NCBI RefSeq assembly: GCF_007830635.1 | Contig: NZ_VLLA01000003.1 | Location: 501,003-546,052, forward strand | Length of the DNA: 45,050 nucleotides | Source of the DNA: Bradyrhizobium huanghuaihaiense | GTDB taxonomy: Bacteria > Pseudomonadota > Alphaproteobacteria > Rhizobiales > Xanthobacteraceae | Reading direction: 5' to 3' | Shown here: in pieces, positions 18,618-26,766 of the stretch | Numbering within the stretch: the stretch's first letter is position 1 | Layout of the letters: every line of letters starts with the position of its first letter | The notes under the pieces: model-generated | Seen by the model: only the letters and a program-made list of their open reading frames with translations | What the model was told of the DNA's origin: nothing | Databases searched by the model: none | Made by a program: the position numbers and the translations under genes

Positions 18618-18623
18618 CGGCTT

Positions 18624-19364
18624 CTAGCGTCCCTGCGACAGGCGGTCGGCGAGCCAGTGCGGCAGGCCGTTCTCGCGGATCCGGCTCGCGGCCGTCTCGA
18701 TGTCATAGGGCGCGCGGCAATAGGTGATCTGGCACGACACCGTGTCGAACAGCACGAAGGCCGCAGACGGATCGCCGTCGCGGGGCTGACCGACCGAGCC
18801 GAGCACGGCGAGCCATTGCCGTCCGCGCAGCAACGGCACCGCGACATCGGTCTTGGGCACGAGGCTCGTCATCTTCGCCGTCACCGACATCGAATAGAGC
18901 GCCGGACGATGGATATGGCCGCAGAAGGTGACATGGGCGGGTGTCGAGATCAGGCTCTTGGCGGCATCCGCCGTCGAGCGGACGTAATGCCAGCGCTGCG
19001 GGCTGGAGGCTTCCGAATGCACGAACAGGCGATCGCCGTCCTCCACCAGCATCGGCAGTTCGGCCAGGAATCGCCGCTGCGCGGCGTCGAGCCGGCCGCG
19101 GGTCCATTCGATTGCGATCTGCGCCTCGGCGTTCATGGTCTCGGCCGAGGAATTGACTGCCTGGTCGTGATTGCCGCGCACGGCGACGGCCCCCTGCGCG
19201 ACCAGCTCCATCGCGGTATCCACCACCCATTCCGGATCGGCGCCATAGCCGACGAAGTCGCCGAGCAGGATGAACCGCTCCGCCCCCTTGGCGCGGGCAA
19301 CCTTCAGGCAGGCCTCGAACGCCTGCCTGTTGCCATGGATATCCGAGAAGACAGCGAGAAGCAC
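18624..19364 (-). CDS. Calcineurin-like metallophosphoesterase
   Basis: A 246-residue phosphoesterase with a complete two-metal site: Asp8 and His10 in FSDIHGN, Asp36 in LLGDFVGYG, Asn65-His66 in RGNHD, and His150/His152 in FCGHIH. It resembles the YfcE/ApaH-like group of single-domain phosphodiesterases; the substrate (phosphoprotein, nucleotide or other phosphodiester) cannot be told. The start is GTG at 19364 with GGAGG four to five bases upstream. Its stop is six bases before the kinase/USP start, strongly suggesting one transcript. Confidence 0.92.
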   Translation of the reverse strand: MLLAVFSDIHGNRQAFEACLKVARAKGAERFILLGDFVGYGADPEWVVDTAMELVAQGAVAVRGNHDQAVNSSAETMNAEAQIAIEWTRGRLDAAQRRFLAELPMLVEDGDRLFVHSEASSPQRWHYVRSTADAAKSLISTPAHVTFCGHIHRPALYSMSVTAKMTSLVPKTDVAVPLLRGRQWLAVLGSVGQPRDGDPSAAFVLFDTVSCQITYCRAPYDIETAASRIRENGLPHWLADRLSQGR

Positions 19365-19374
19365 GCACCCTCCA

Positions 19375-19416
19375 CCCTCAAATTCTTATTGGAGGCCGAT
19401 AAGGCCAAATTGAGGG
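19375..19416. promoter_or_regulatory. Imperfect inverted repeat before the phosphoesterase gene
   Basis: CCCTCAAATT (19375-19384) and AAATTGAGGG (19407-19416) pair at nine of ten positions, within the 117-base gap between the upstream membrane gene and the phosphoesterase. The right place for an operator or attenuator, but the assignment is speculative. Confidence 0.35.
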
Positions 19417-19481
19417 AGGTCAACAAGATGCGTCAGCGCTGCGCCGTTTACCAGCGCAGTCCTGCAGCGATGGTGAAAGGC

Positions 19482-20087
19482 CTATTGCTCGTCCTTCGGC
19501 GGCATCCGGGGCGGCGGAATCGGGGTGAACACCGCGCCCTGGGCACCAGCGGGCGGGGCATTGAACTCGCCGGTGGAGGAATCGCCGCCGCTGGTCTCCA
19601 GAATGGTCTTCGGCGTCACATACTCCCGGACCATGTCGATCAGGCTGCCGTCGCCACCGCCGAAATCCGCCGCGCGGCCGCCTTGCGGATGTCCGAGCGC
19701 GATCTCGTTCTCCGCGGCATGGGTCTTGTCGGCGAGCCGGTCATTGTAGGGCACGCGAAAGGCGCGCGGGATGCCGCTCGGACGATTGTCCTCGTCCAGC
19801 GCCTCGACCCAGAGATAGATCGAGCCGGAATCGCCCTCCAGCGAATGCGGCTCGACGATGCGGGCCTTCAGCAGCTTGAAGGTAGCCGGCAGCCGGTCCG
19901 TGCTGGCCCAGCCGAGCAGGCCGCGCATCTCGGTGAAGCTGACGACATAGAAGGCGCTGGTCACGACCACCGCGACCGCCTTCAACGACCAGTGCAGCCG
20001 CGCGTAGACCAGCACCACCAGCAGCAGCGCGCCGATGACGGCGTAGGCGACCGACAGCGTGAGGATGACCGTCTGCAGGCTAGTCAC
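19482..20087 (-). CDS. Hypothetical two-helix membrane protein of the TolQ-like cluster
   Basis: Function unknown. The 201-residue product has two N-terminal membrane helices (about residues 4-28 and 34-52). A periplasmic or cytoplasmic domain follows, including KLLKARIVEPHSLEGDSGSI, YLWVEALDEDNRPSGIPRAF and a C-terminal Pro-rich tail (PIPPPRMPPKDEQ). The start is GTG at 20087, overlapping the end of the preceding gene by eight bases with GAGGG upstream. The frame is open to 20219, but that part is inside the neighbouring gene. Tight overlap shows it is part of the same unit as the TolQ-like and periplasmic genes. Confidence 0.78.
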   Translation of the reverse strand: MTSLQTVILTLSVAYAVIGALLLVVLVYARLHWSLKAVAVVVTSAFYVVSFTEMRGLLGWASTDRLPATFKLLKARIVEPHSLEGDSGSIYLWVEALDEDNRPSGIPRAFRVPYNDRLADKTHAAENEIALGHPQGGRAADFGGGDGSLIDMVREYVTPKTILETSGGDSSTGEFNAPPAGAQGAVFTPIPPPRMPPKDEQ

Positions 20088-20766
20088 GACGTACCCTCGC
20101 AGTGTTCCTGCTGACACCGGTCCGCGGATCGAGATCGGCGCCGTTGCGCCAGCTGCTGCGGAACGTCTCCAGCAGCGATTTCGGCCGCTGATCGACATTG
20201 ACGACCTTGCCTTCCGCATCGATGCGGAATCGGACCGCGGTCTTCTCGTCGCCGGTGTGGTCGAGCGTGAACTTGTTGTCGAAGACCACCTGCGCGGTTG
20301 GATTGAGCTTCTGCACCTTCACATTTGCCGTCACCGGCTCGCCGGTCGTGGCGACGAAATGGGAGACATTCACCGTGTATTCGCCGGCAAGGATGCCGCG
20401 TATCGTGACGATCTCCTCGCGGATGGGCGAAGCGATCTTCTTGCCGGCGACCATGATGAAGTCGTTGGCGCCGCCGCGGTCGTCGCGGTCGAGCGTGAGG
20501 AAGCCGGCCTCGCGGTGGCGATACCAGGCGATATTGCCGGCAGGATCCTGCACGAACAGGTCGAGATCGTCGGGGTGGTTGTCCGGCCAGTCCAGCGTGA
20601 TCATGAACTCCGCCTTGGAGTCGATCTTGCCGTCCTTGGCGTCCGGGGACACCGCGAGCAGCGCGAGGAAGAACAGGAAGGCGATCACCTGGAGCGCCTT
20701 GAAGAGCATCACGCCGAGCGGATCGAACGGCTCCTCGCGTGGATAGAGGCCGAAATCATCCATCAT
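20080..20766 (-). CDS. One-helix periplasmic protein in the ExbD/TolR position
   Basis: A 228-residue protein with a short cytoplasmic start (MMDDFGLYPREEPFDPLGVM), one membrane helix (about residues 21-41, FKALQVIAFLFFLALLAV) and a large periplasmic part. That part contains AEFMITLDWPDNHPDDLDLF, VQDPAGNIAWYRHREAGFLT and GEYTVNVSHFV, a pattern similar to the YfaP/DUF2135 beta-sandwich. Topology and gene order match ExbD/TolR, but the usual ExbD periplasmic domain is absent. An acidic residue (Asp15) precedes the helix near where ExbD keeps its essential Asp. It overlaps the TolQ-like gene by four bases. The ExbD analogy and DUF2135 resemblance are inferences. Confidence 0.8.
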   Translation of the reverse strand: MMDDFGLYPREEPFDPLGVMLFKALQVIAFLFFLALLAVSPDAKDGKIDSKAEFMITLDWPDNHPDDLDLFVQDPAGNIAWYRHREAGFLTLDRDDRGGANDFIMVAGKKIASPIREEIVTIRGILAGEYTVNVSHFVATTGEPVTANVKVQKLNPTAQVVFDNKFTLDHTGDEKTAVRFRIDAEGKVVNVDQRPKSLLETFRSSWRNGADLDPRTGVSRNTARVRRD

Positions 20767-21548
20767 GACGGCGTTCCGGCGCCTTTGATTCCAGCGCCTT
20801 TGCGCTCCAGCACCGGCGTCACATAGGTCTCGGTCAGCACCACCGCATCGGAGAACACCCGCTGGGTCGCGGCATCCAGCATGTAGTATTGGATGCGGAC
20901 CAGGATCGAGCCGACGAGGCCGGCCAGCGTCGTGTACATCGCGACCGCCATGCCGTCGCTCATCAGCCCCATCGAGGAGCGCATCGCGACCTTGTCGGCG
21001 GCATCCAGCCCCGCGATCGGCGCCAGCATGATGATGAAGCCGATGATGGTGCCGAGCAGGCCGAGCTTCATCAGCGTGTCCGAGACGAAGGCGCCGAACC
21101 CGTTGGAGCCGCGCAGCCGGTCAGCCAGCGTCCGCAGCAGCAGCGTCTGGTCCACGGGGCGGTAATCCTGCGCCGCGGCCTTCGTCACCAGGCTCTCGAT
21201 GTGATCGCGCACCAGCCCGCGCGGCAGCGCCGTCGCACGGGCATCGAGCACCCTGCCGCCGTCAGGCGCCGCGAGCGCCGCCCGGCAACGCCGCGCCGCC
21301 GCCCCTTCCCGCGCGATCGCCCGCGTGCGCAGGAAACAATGGCCGCAGGTCAGGATGTAGAGCACCGCGATGATGCTGGAAATGTAGGTGCGGTCCGAGG
21401 TCAGCATCAGATGGATCAGGCCGAAGCGCCAGAGCAGCACGACGGCGAAGATCGACAGCCCGGTGAAGATCATCCAGAACAGCAGCGCGCTGCGCTCGGA
21501 TGGATCCGCAGCAGACCCGGCGATCGGTCCAATCGTCATCGAACTCAT
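20763..21548 (-). CDS. MotA/TolQ/ExbB-like proton channel protein
   Basis: A 261-residue integral-membrane protein of the MotA/TolQ/ExbB superfamily, which forms ion-conducting pores coupled to a partner with one helix. Helices lie near residues 22-45, 52-72, 157-180 and 198-220. The family hallmark is LGLLGTIIGFIIMLAPI followed by SDGMAVAMYTTLAGLVGSIL. A cytoplasmic loop between helices 2 and 3 carries Arg-rich sequence. The downstream gene overlaps it by four bases and encodes the candidate partner. It is the first gene of the minus-strand cluster and diverges from the NarL-type sensor kinase. This is not a Tol-Pal or TonB locus, since tolA, tolB, pal and tonB are absent here. Confidence 0.88.
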   Translation of the reverse strand: MSSMTIGPIAGSAADPSERSALLFWMIFTGLSIFAVVLLWRFGLIHLMLTSDRTYISSIIAVLYILTCGHCFLRTRAIAREGAAARRCRAALAAPDGGRVLDARATALPRGLVRDHIESLVTKAAAQDYRPVDQTLLLRTLADRLRGSNGFGAFVSDTLMKLGLLGTIIGFIIMLAPIAGLDAADKVAMRSSMGLMSDGMAVAMYTTLAGLVGSILVRIQYYMLDAATQRVFSDAVVLTETYVTPVLERKGAGIKGAGTPS

Positions 21549-21747
21549 GCTGCACCGCTCCTCGCTCGCAACGATTGGTCTGGAAAGATTCCTGCCCGAT
21601 TAGATCAAAGTCGCCGCGCTTGGTCCAAAGACCCATGCCCAATCCGGCTTGGGAAATTTGCCCGAGCTGCAATCCTGCCACACCCCGCAATTGGCAAGGC
21701 GCGGCGGCGTTGTTAGGCTGATCCTACCAAACGTCGGGGGTGATCGC

Positions 21748-23118
21748 ATGCGCCTCGTGCTTCAGCTTGTTGCCCGCCTGCTCCTCATCGTGGCGCTCTG
21801 CCTCGGAGCCGCGGCCGTATGGGCCACTTTCGACGCCTATCGCAGCATTGACCGGGCGACCGCGGCCTCGGCGCAGCGGGTCGCGCAGGCGCTTCAGGCG
21901 CTGTACTGGCACGAGCTGTTGTTGCGCAGCAGCAGAGCGCGCGAGCACCTGCTGCCGGTTCCGGAATGGCGCACGCTGGAGACGATGAAGCTGATCTCGC
22001 CCGGCGTCTGCGTCGAGTTCCAGCCGGCGACCGCATTCGAGAAGCCGCTCTGCGGCCAGAGCGAGGGGCTGGGCAAGACCCCGCCGCGCTGGTTCGCCGC
22101 GATCGTGCCGACCTTCCTCGGCAGCCATGCCGAGGTGGTGCGGCCCGTCAGCCCGCGCGCCGCTGCCGCCGGCACGGTGGTTGCGACGCCCGATGCGGCC
22201 GCCGCGATCTCGCTCGCCTGGGAATACATCCTCAACGTGATCGACGTCGCGCTGCTGATGGCGGCGGCGATCGCCCTGCTCGCCTCGCTCGCCATCGCCC
22301 ACGCGCTGGCGCCGGCGCGCGCGATCGTCACCGCGCTCCAGCGCATGGCGCGCGGACAGTATCGCACCAAACTGCCGCGCTTCCGCTCGATGGAGCTGGC
22401 GATGATCGGGGGCGCCGTCGGCGAGCTTGGCGGCCGGCTGGAGGAAGCGACCGAACAGCGCGCGGCGCTGACGCGGCGGTTGATCGAGATCCGCGACGAC
22501 GAACGCCGCGCCCTCGCCCGCGAGCTGCACGATGAGTTCGGGCAGAACCTTTCCGCCATCCTCGCCTTTGCCAACACCATCGAGACGGCGAGCGCGAAGC
22601 AGAACAAGGACAATGGGATCGCGCAGGACGCGCGCATGATCTCGCAGGCCACGCATCATCTGATGGCCTCGCTGCGCGATGCGCTGAAGCGGCTGCGCAA
22701 TCCGCTGCCCGAGGAGCTCGGGCTCGAGGCAAGCCTCGTCAATCTGGTCGACAGCTGGCGCTCGCACAGTACGGCACGGCCGACGATCCAGCTCGACCTC
22801 AGGGGCGACCTCACCGACATCAGCGGCCCGGCCGCCACCACCGCCTACCGTGTCGCGCAGGAATGCCTGACCAACGCGCTGCGTCACGGCGCGGCGCGCG
22901 AGATCTCGTTGCGGGTCGAGCGGCGCGCGGGCGAGGACGATGCGCTCGTGATCCGTGTCGAGGACGACGGCGGCGGCGATGCGGAGCGGGTCGCGCAGTC
23001 GGCCGGCTTCGGCCTCACCGGCATTCGCGAGCGCGTCGCGGCGGCCGGCGGATCGCTGTCGATCCTGCCTGCATCCCGCGGCCTCAGCGTCGCCGCCACC
23101 ATCCCGCTCGCCGCGTGA
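21748..23118 (+). CDS. NarL-family sensor histidine kinase (HisKA_3)
   Basis: A 456-residue membrane sensor with a signal-anchor helix (about residues 5-28), a periplasmic region of roughly 130 residues, a second helix (about 160-185), and a HAMP-like linker. The HisKA_3 dimer/phospho-acceptor domain has His261 in ARELHDEFGQN. The ATPase domain shows VAQECLTNALRHG and GFGLTGIRERV. The frame is open from 21649, but the ATG at 21748 has GGGGGTG upstream and starts a normal membrane anchor. Its partner regulator starts seven bases after its stop. It is divergent from the TolQ-like cluster. Confidence 0.9.
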   Translation: MRLVLQLVARLLLIVALCLGAAAVWATFDAYRSIDRATAASAQRVAQALQALYWHELLLRSSRAREHLLPVPEWRTLETMKLISPGVCVEFQPATAFEKPLCGQSEGLGKTPPRWFAAIVPTFLGSHAEVVRPVSPRAAAAGTVVATPDAAAAISLAWEYILNVIDVALLMAAAIALLASLAIAHALAPARAIVTALQRMARGQYRTKLPRFRSMELAMIGGAVGELGGRLEEATEQRAALTRRLIEIRDDERRALARELHDEFGQNLSAILAFANTIETASAKQNKDNGIAQDARMISQATHHLMASLRDALKRLRNPLPEELGLEASLVNLVDSWRSHSTARPTIQLDLRGDLTDISGPAATTAYRVAQECLTNALRHGAAREISLRVERRAGEDDALVIRVEDDGGGDAERVAQSAGFGLTGIRERVAAAGGSLSILPASRGLSVAATIPLAA

Positions 23119-23125
23119 GGCCGAC

Positions 23126-23779
23126 GTGAACGATGTCGCGGCAACAGGTATCTCCGTTCTGCTGGTCGACGACCATCCGATCGTCCGGCAAGGCTACCGG
23201 CGTGTGCTGGAGAGCCAGGGCGATCTGCACGTCGTGGCGGAGGCCGACAACGCCGCGGATGCCTACGGCGCCTTCAAGGCGCACGATCCCGACGTCGTCG
23301 TGCTTGATATCTCGATGCCCGGCGCGAGCGGGCTGGAGGCCATCCGCAACATCCGCGCCCGCAGCCCGCGGGCCCGGATCCTCGTCTTCACCATGCACAA
23401 CGAGGCCGTGCTGGTGAAAGCAGCCTTCAGCGCCGGCGCCTCCGGCTTCGTCACCAAGAGCAGCGAGCCGTCCGCCGTCGTGAATGCAATCCGCAGCGTC
23501 GCTCGCGGCGAGCGCGCCATGAGCGATGACATCGCGCATATCCTCGCCGAGGACAGCCTGTCGCCGACCGGCTCGGTGCTGGACCAGCTGGGCGAGCGCG
23601 AGATCGAGATCCTGCGCCAGTTCGCCGGCGGAGCTACCACCGAAGAGATCGCGACACATCTCAATCTCAGTGTGAAGACGGTCCAGAACTATCACTATCT
23701 GATCAAGACCAAGACCGGCGCGCGCACGGATGCGCAGCTGGTGCGGCTCGCCGCGACGTGCGGGCTGACCAGGATCTAG
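23126..23779 (+). CDS. NarL/FixJ-type response regulator
   Basis: The DNA-binding partner of the kinase just upstream. The 217-residue protein has a receiver (Asp15-Asp16 in LLVDDHP, phospho-acceptor Asp61 in VVLDISMPG, Thr/Ser switch near 89, Lys111 in FVTKSS). A LuxR-type helix-turn-helix follows at about residues 152-210 (REIEILRQFAGG, TTEEIATHLNLSVKTVQNY). The start is a GTG at 23126 with GAGG overlapping the kinase stop. The two are an operon. The divergent TolQ-like cluster is a plausible target, but that is inference. Confidence 0.93.
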   Translation: MNDVAATGISVLLVDDHPIVRQGYRRVLESQGDLHVVAEADNAADAYGAFKAHDPDVVVLDISMPGASGLEAIRNIRARSPRARILVFTMHNEAVLVKAAFSAGASGFVTKSSEPSAVVNAIRSVARGERAMSDDIAHILAEDSLSPTGSVLDQLGEREIEILRQFAGGATTEEIATHLNLSVKTVQNYHYLIKTKTGARTDAQLVRLAATCGLTRI

Positions 23780-23890
23780 CAGCGGGGCTGCCGGATTCCT
23801 CGAGCGAGGTGGCGCTTGTGAATCTGCCGAGCGGGATGGAACGGAGGCCATCCAGCCCCGGTTAATAGTGGAGTGGAGGAGTAAATCGCC

Positions 23891-24196
23891 ATGAGTAAGG
23901 CTCATCACAAGGCAATCGACCATCCCCCGATCATTACCGTAGGCGAGCTCATCGACGAACTTTGCCGCCTGCCGGATACGGCCGTCGTCCACTTCCGCTG
24001 CCCCATGCTCGAGCAGGAGCTGACGTTCTACCGCCTTCGAAAGCGGTCAAAGGATGTCGTCGAAATCGCGGTCAACACATATCCGGAGAGTCCGCCGGTC
24101 GTCCCGTCGGCCAACGGCGGATTGCACCCGCGCAGACACGCGACCACCTCGCCCTCCCTTGGGGAGAGCGCGCTTCTTCACAAGGCAAGAGGGTAA
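23891..24196 (+). CDS. Hypothetical protein, 101 residues
   Basis: Function not recognised. The first 70 residues look like a compact folded domain (PIITVGELIDELCRLPDTAV, VHFRCPMLEQELTFYRLRK, EIAVNTYPESPPVVP). The last 30 residues (from about SANGGLHPRR) are rich in Arg, His and Ser and may come from read-through into repeat-like DNA. GGAGGAG near 23874-23881 is well placed before the ATG at 23891. No membrane segment or signal is visible. It converges toward the TetR gene and ends nine bases before that gene's stop. Confidence 0.68.
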   Translation: MSKAHHKAIDHPPIITVGELIDELCRLPDTAVVHFRCPMLEQELTFYRLRKRSKDVVEIAVNTYPESPPVVPSANGGLHPRRHATTSPSLGESALLHKARG

Positions 24197-24205
24197 GTCA
24201 GGCGT

Positions 24206-24793
24206 CTAGGCCGCCTTTAAGCCTCGCAGCACCAGCGCGAGCGTCGCATCTACACGCGCCGGCAAATCGGCGTCCTTCCATTCGTCGGCATGGGCCGGAT
24301 GGTGGAAGCGGCAGGTCGCATCGAAGATCGCGCGCGCGGTCGCCTTGACGTCGTCCACGGCGAACACGCCCTGGCTGACGCCATCGGTCAGGATCGCCGC
24401 GATCTGGTCGATCATGGTGTCCTTGTGGCACTTGACGGCCGCACAGGCCTCGCGCGCCAGCGTCAGATAGGTTTCGAACATCTCGGGGTCGTCGAGCACG
24501 CGCGAACGCTTGGCTGCGAACAACGTGCGCAGCCAGCGATCGAGCCGGTCAGGCGCCGGGCCCTGTTCCCTGGCGATCGCCAGAAGCGGCGCGTCGATGC
24601 GATCGAGCCAGCGTTTGGCAACGGCCTCCCGCAGCGAGGCCTTGCTCGGGAAATGGCGATAGACGCTGCCGTGGCTCACATCGAGCGCACGGGCAACGTC
24701 GACCACGGTGGCCTTGGCAAGTCCGTAGCGCCGCAAGACGTCCTCGGTGACTTCGAGGATTCGCTCCGGCGTCAGGATAACGGCTTCATTCAT
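24206..24793 (-). CDS. TetR/AcrR family transcriptional regulator
   Basis: A 195-residue repressor-type protein. Residues about 8-50 form the TetR DNA-binding domain (ILEVTEDVLRRYGLAKATVV, then DVARALDVSHGSVYRHFPSK). The all-helical remainder would bind ligand and dimerise (WLDRIDAPLLAI, TLAREACAAVKCHKDTMIDQ). The ligand is unknown. The ATG at 24793 was chosen because AAGG lies seven bases upstream; an earlier ATG at 24823 adds 10 polar residues. A short 33-codon ORF and a strong inverted repeat lie upstream and may belong to its own regulation. Confidence 0.93.
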   Translation of the reverse strand: MNEAVILTPERILEVTEDVLRRYGLAKATVVDVARALDVSHGSVYRHFPSKASLREAVAKRWLDRIDAPLLAIAREQGPAPDRLDRWLRTLFAAKRSRVLDDPEMFETYLTLAREACAAVKCHKDTMIDQIAAILTDGVSQGVFAVDDVKATARAIFDATCRFHHPAHADEWKDADLPARVDATLALVLRGLKAA

Positions 24794-24880
24794 GCCAGCA
24801 CCTTGTTCCCGTTCAGGGTTCATCCGGCGACGGCGCTGATTCCGAAGCGCCCCTCACCGGTCGTTCGGAAAGCTCTCGCC

Positions 24881-24982
24881 TTAATGAGGCAGTTTTGCAG
24901 CCTGCGCCGCGATCTGGCGCGCCACCAGCAAATTGAGCCAATGCCCAATGGTGCCGGTGAAATTGAGGATTTCGGTCGTCAT
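24881..24982 (-). CDS. Conserved-looking 33-residue small protein upstream of TetR
   Basis: ATG at 24982-24980 and TAA at 24883-24881 encode 33 residues beginning MTTEILNFTGTIGHWLNLLV and ending AAQAAKLPH. One amphipathic or membrane-associated helix is likely. A GGAG lies about ten bases before the ATG. The frame ends 87 bases before the TetR start on the same strand, and the operator-like repeat sits upstream of both. It could be a leader peptide or a small functional partner. Support is limited to context and amino acid pattern. Confidence 0.5.
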   Translation of the reverse strand: MTTEILNFTGTIGHWLNLLVARQIAAQAAKLPH

Positions 24983-25124
24983 TGTCTTAAGTCTCCATTC
25001 GTCCACGGCTCCCACCCCTTAATTACGTCCCTCGATCCGCTGGTTTTTCGGACCTCGGGCTCCCCTGGCAGGATGGCCGCGGGACGCCCAATCGGAGCGT
25101 CCGGGAATGGATATACACGTCTCG

Positions 25125-25169
25125 CTGACAGATTTCAATATCTGTCAGTCAATGATCCGTGATTGACAG
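25125..25169. promoter_or_regulatory. Operator-like inverted repeats upstream of the TetR unit
   Basis: CTGACAGAT (25125-25133), six spacer bases, ATCTGTCAG (25140-25148): a perfect inverted repeat of the size bound by TetR dimers. It overlaps a second, weaker one, CTGTCAGTCAAT (25142-25153) facing ATTGACAG (25162-25169). AT-rich sequence follows (GTTAATATTTG). The site lies between the minus-strand sORF/tetR unit and purB, so it could control either. Binding by this TetR is an inference. Confidence 0.65.
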
Positions 25170-25352
25170 TTAATATTTGCGGCCCCCGCGCCGCCCCCTG
25201 CCGGCCGGTCCGGTGGATAGGTCGGCGATCCCCCTCTTCCTGGGCCCAGACCGTTTGTTTCGCCCTGCCCGCTCTGTTAAATCACGGCGTAAAAAGCATT
25301 TTGGCCGGCGCCCCCCTTGAGGACCGCCCGCCCACCTTCCTGGAGCCGTCAG

Positions 25353-26660
25353 ATGATCCCCCGCTATACCCGTCCCGAAATGGCCTCGATCTGGGAGCCG
25401 CAGACCCGGTTCAAGATCTGGTTCGAGATCGAGGCGCACGCGGCGGACGCGCTCGCCGAGCTCGGGACCATCCCCAAGGAGGCCGCCAAGACGGTCTGGG
25501 CCAAGGCCAAGGACGCCACCTTCGACGTCGCCCGCATCGACGAGATCGAGCGCGAGACCAAGCACGACGTCATCGCCTTCCTCACCCACCTCGCCGAGAT
25601 CGTCGGCCCCGAGGCGCGCTTCGTGCACCAGGGTATGACCTCCTCCGACGTGCTCGACACCTGCCTCAACGTCCAGCTCACCCGCGCCGCCGACCTCTTG
25701 CTCGCCGACCTCGACAAGGTGCTGGCCGCGCTGAAGAAGCGCGCCTTCGAGCACAAGATGACGCCGACGATCGGCCGCAGCCACGGCATCCATGCCGAGC
25801 CCGTCACCTTCGGCCTCAAGCTCGCTTATGCCCATGCCGAGTTTTCGCGGGCCAAGGAGCGGCTGATCGCGGCGCGGAAAGAAGTCGCGACCTGCGCCAT
25901 CTCCGGCGCCGTCGGCACCTTTGCTCAGATCGACCCGCGCGTCGAAGAGCACGTCGCCAAGGCCATGGGCCTCGTGCCGGAGCCGATCTCGACCCAGGTG
26001 ATCCCGCGCGACCGCCACGCCATGTATTTCTCGACGCTGGGCGTGATCGCCTCCTCGGTCGAGCGCATCGCGGTGGAGATCCGCCACATGCAGCGCACCG
26101 AGGTGCTGGAGGCCGAAGAGTTCTTCTCCGAAGGGCAGAAGGGTTCCTCCGCGATGCCGCACAAGCGCAACCCGGTGCTGTCGGAGAACCTCACCGGCCT
26201 GTCCCGCATGGTGCGCGCCTATGTGACGCCGGCGCTGGAGAACGTCGTGCTCTGGCACGAGCGCGACATCTCGCACTCCTCCGCCGAGCGCATGATGGGC
26301 CCCGATGCCACCGTGACGCTCGACTTCGCGCTGGTGCGCCTCGCCGGCCTGATCGACAAGCTCTTGGTCTATCCCGCCAACATGCAGAAGAACCTCGACC
26401 GCCTCGGCGGCCTCGTGCATTCGCAGCGCGTGCTGCTGGCGCTGACGCAGAAGGGCGCGAGCCGCGAGGACGCCTACAAGCTGGTGCAGCGCAACGCCAT
26501 GCCGGTCTGGCGCGGCGAAGGCGACTTCCTCCAGCTCCTGAAGAAGGACGCTGAAGTGAAGAAATATCTCAGCGACGCCGAGATCGAGGAGCAGTTCGAC
26601 CTCGGCTATCACCTCAAGCACGTCGACACGATCTTCAAGCGCGTGTTCGGAGAGAGCTGA
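25353..26660 (+). CDS. purB: Adenylosuccinate lyase
   Basis: Catalyses two fumarate-releasing steps of purine synthesis (SAICAR to AICAR, adenylosuccinate to AMP). The 435-residue protein has the N terminus MIPRYTRPEMASIWEPQTRF typical of alphaproteobacterial PurB, the catalytic His region RSHGIHAEPVTFG, and the superfamily signature GSSAMPHKRNP at about residues 264-274. The ERDISHSSAER segment is also diagnostic. The ATG at 25353 with GGAG at 25342-25345 was chosen over an upstream in-frame ATG at 25317. An M20 amidohydrolase gene follows after a repeat element. Confidence 0.96.
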   Translation: MIPRYTRPEMASIWEPQTRFKIWFEIEAHAADALAELGTIPKEAAKTVWAKAKDATFDVARIDEIERETKHDVIAFLTHLAEIVGPEARFVHQGMTSSDVLDTCLNVQLTRAADLLLADLDKVLAALKKRAFEHKMTPTIGRSHGIHAEPVTFGLKLAYAHAEFSRAKERLIAARKEVATCAISGAVGTFAQIDPRVEEHVAKAMGLVPEPISTQVIPRDRHAMYFSTLGVIASSVERIAVEIRHMQRTEVLEAEEFFSEGQKGSSAMPHKRNPVLSENLTGLSRMVRAYVTPALENVVLWHERDISHSSAERMMGPDATVTLDFALVRLAGLIDKLLVYPANMQKNLDRLGGLVHSQRVLLALTQKGASREDAYKLVQRNAMPVWRGEGDFLQLLKKDAEVKKYLSDAEIEEQFDLGYHLKHVDTIFKRVFGES

Positions 26661-26672
26661 GGCGTTGCTTCC

Positions 26673-26748
26673 GTAGCCCGGGTGAGCGCAGCGATACCCG
26701 GGACTTCTCTCGCAAAGACCCGGATGTCGCTTCGCTCATCCGGGCTAC
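26673..26748. repeat. Palindromic intergenic repeat between purB and the M20 gene
   Basis: The arms GTAGCCCGGGTGAGCGCAGCG (26673 onward, as GTAGCCCGGG and GAGCGCAGCG) and CGCTTCGCTCATCCGGGCTAC (ending 26748, as CGCTTCGCTC and CCGGGCTAC) pair across a short centre. It looks like a dispersed Bradyrhizobium-type repeat. No coding content. Confidence 0.78.
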
Positions 26749-26766
26749 AAAAGAACGGATCACCCC

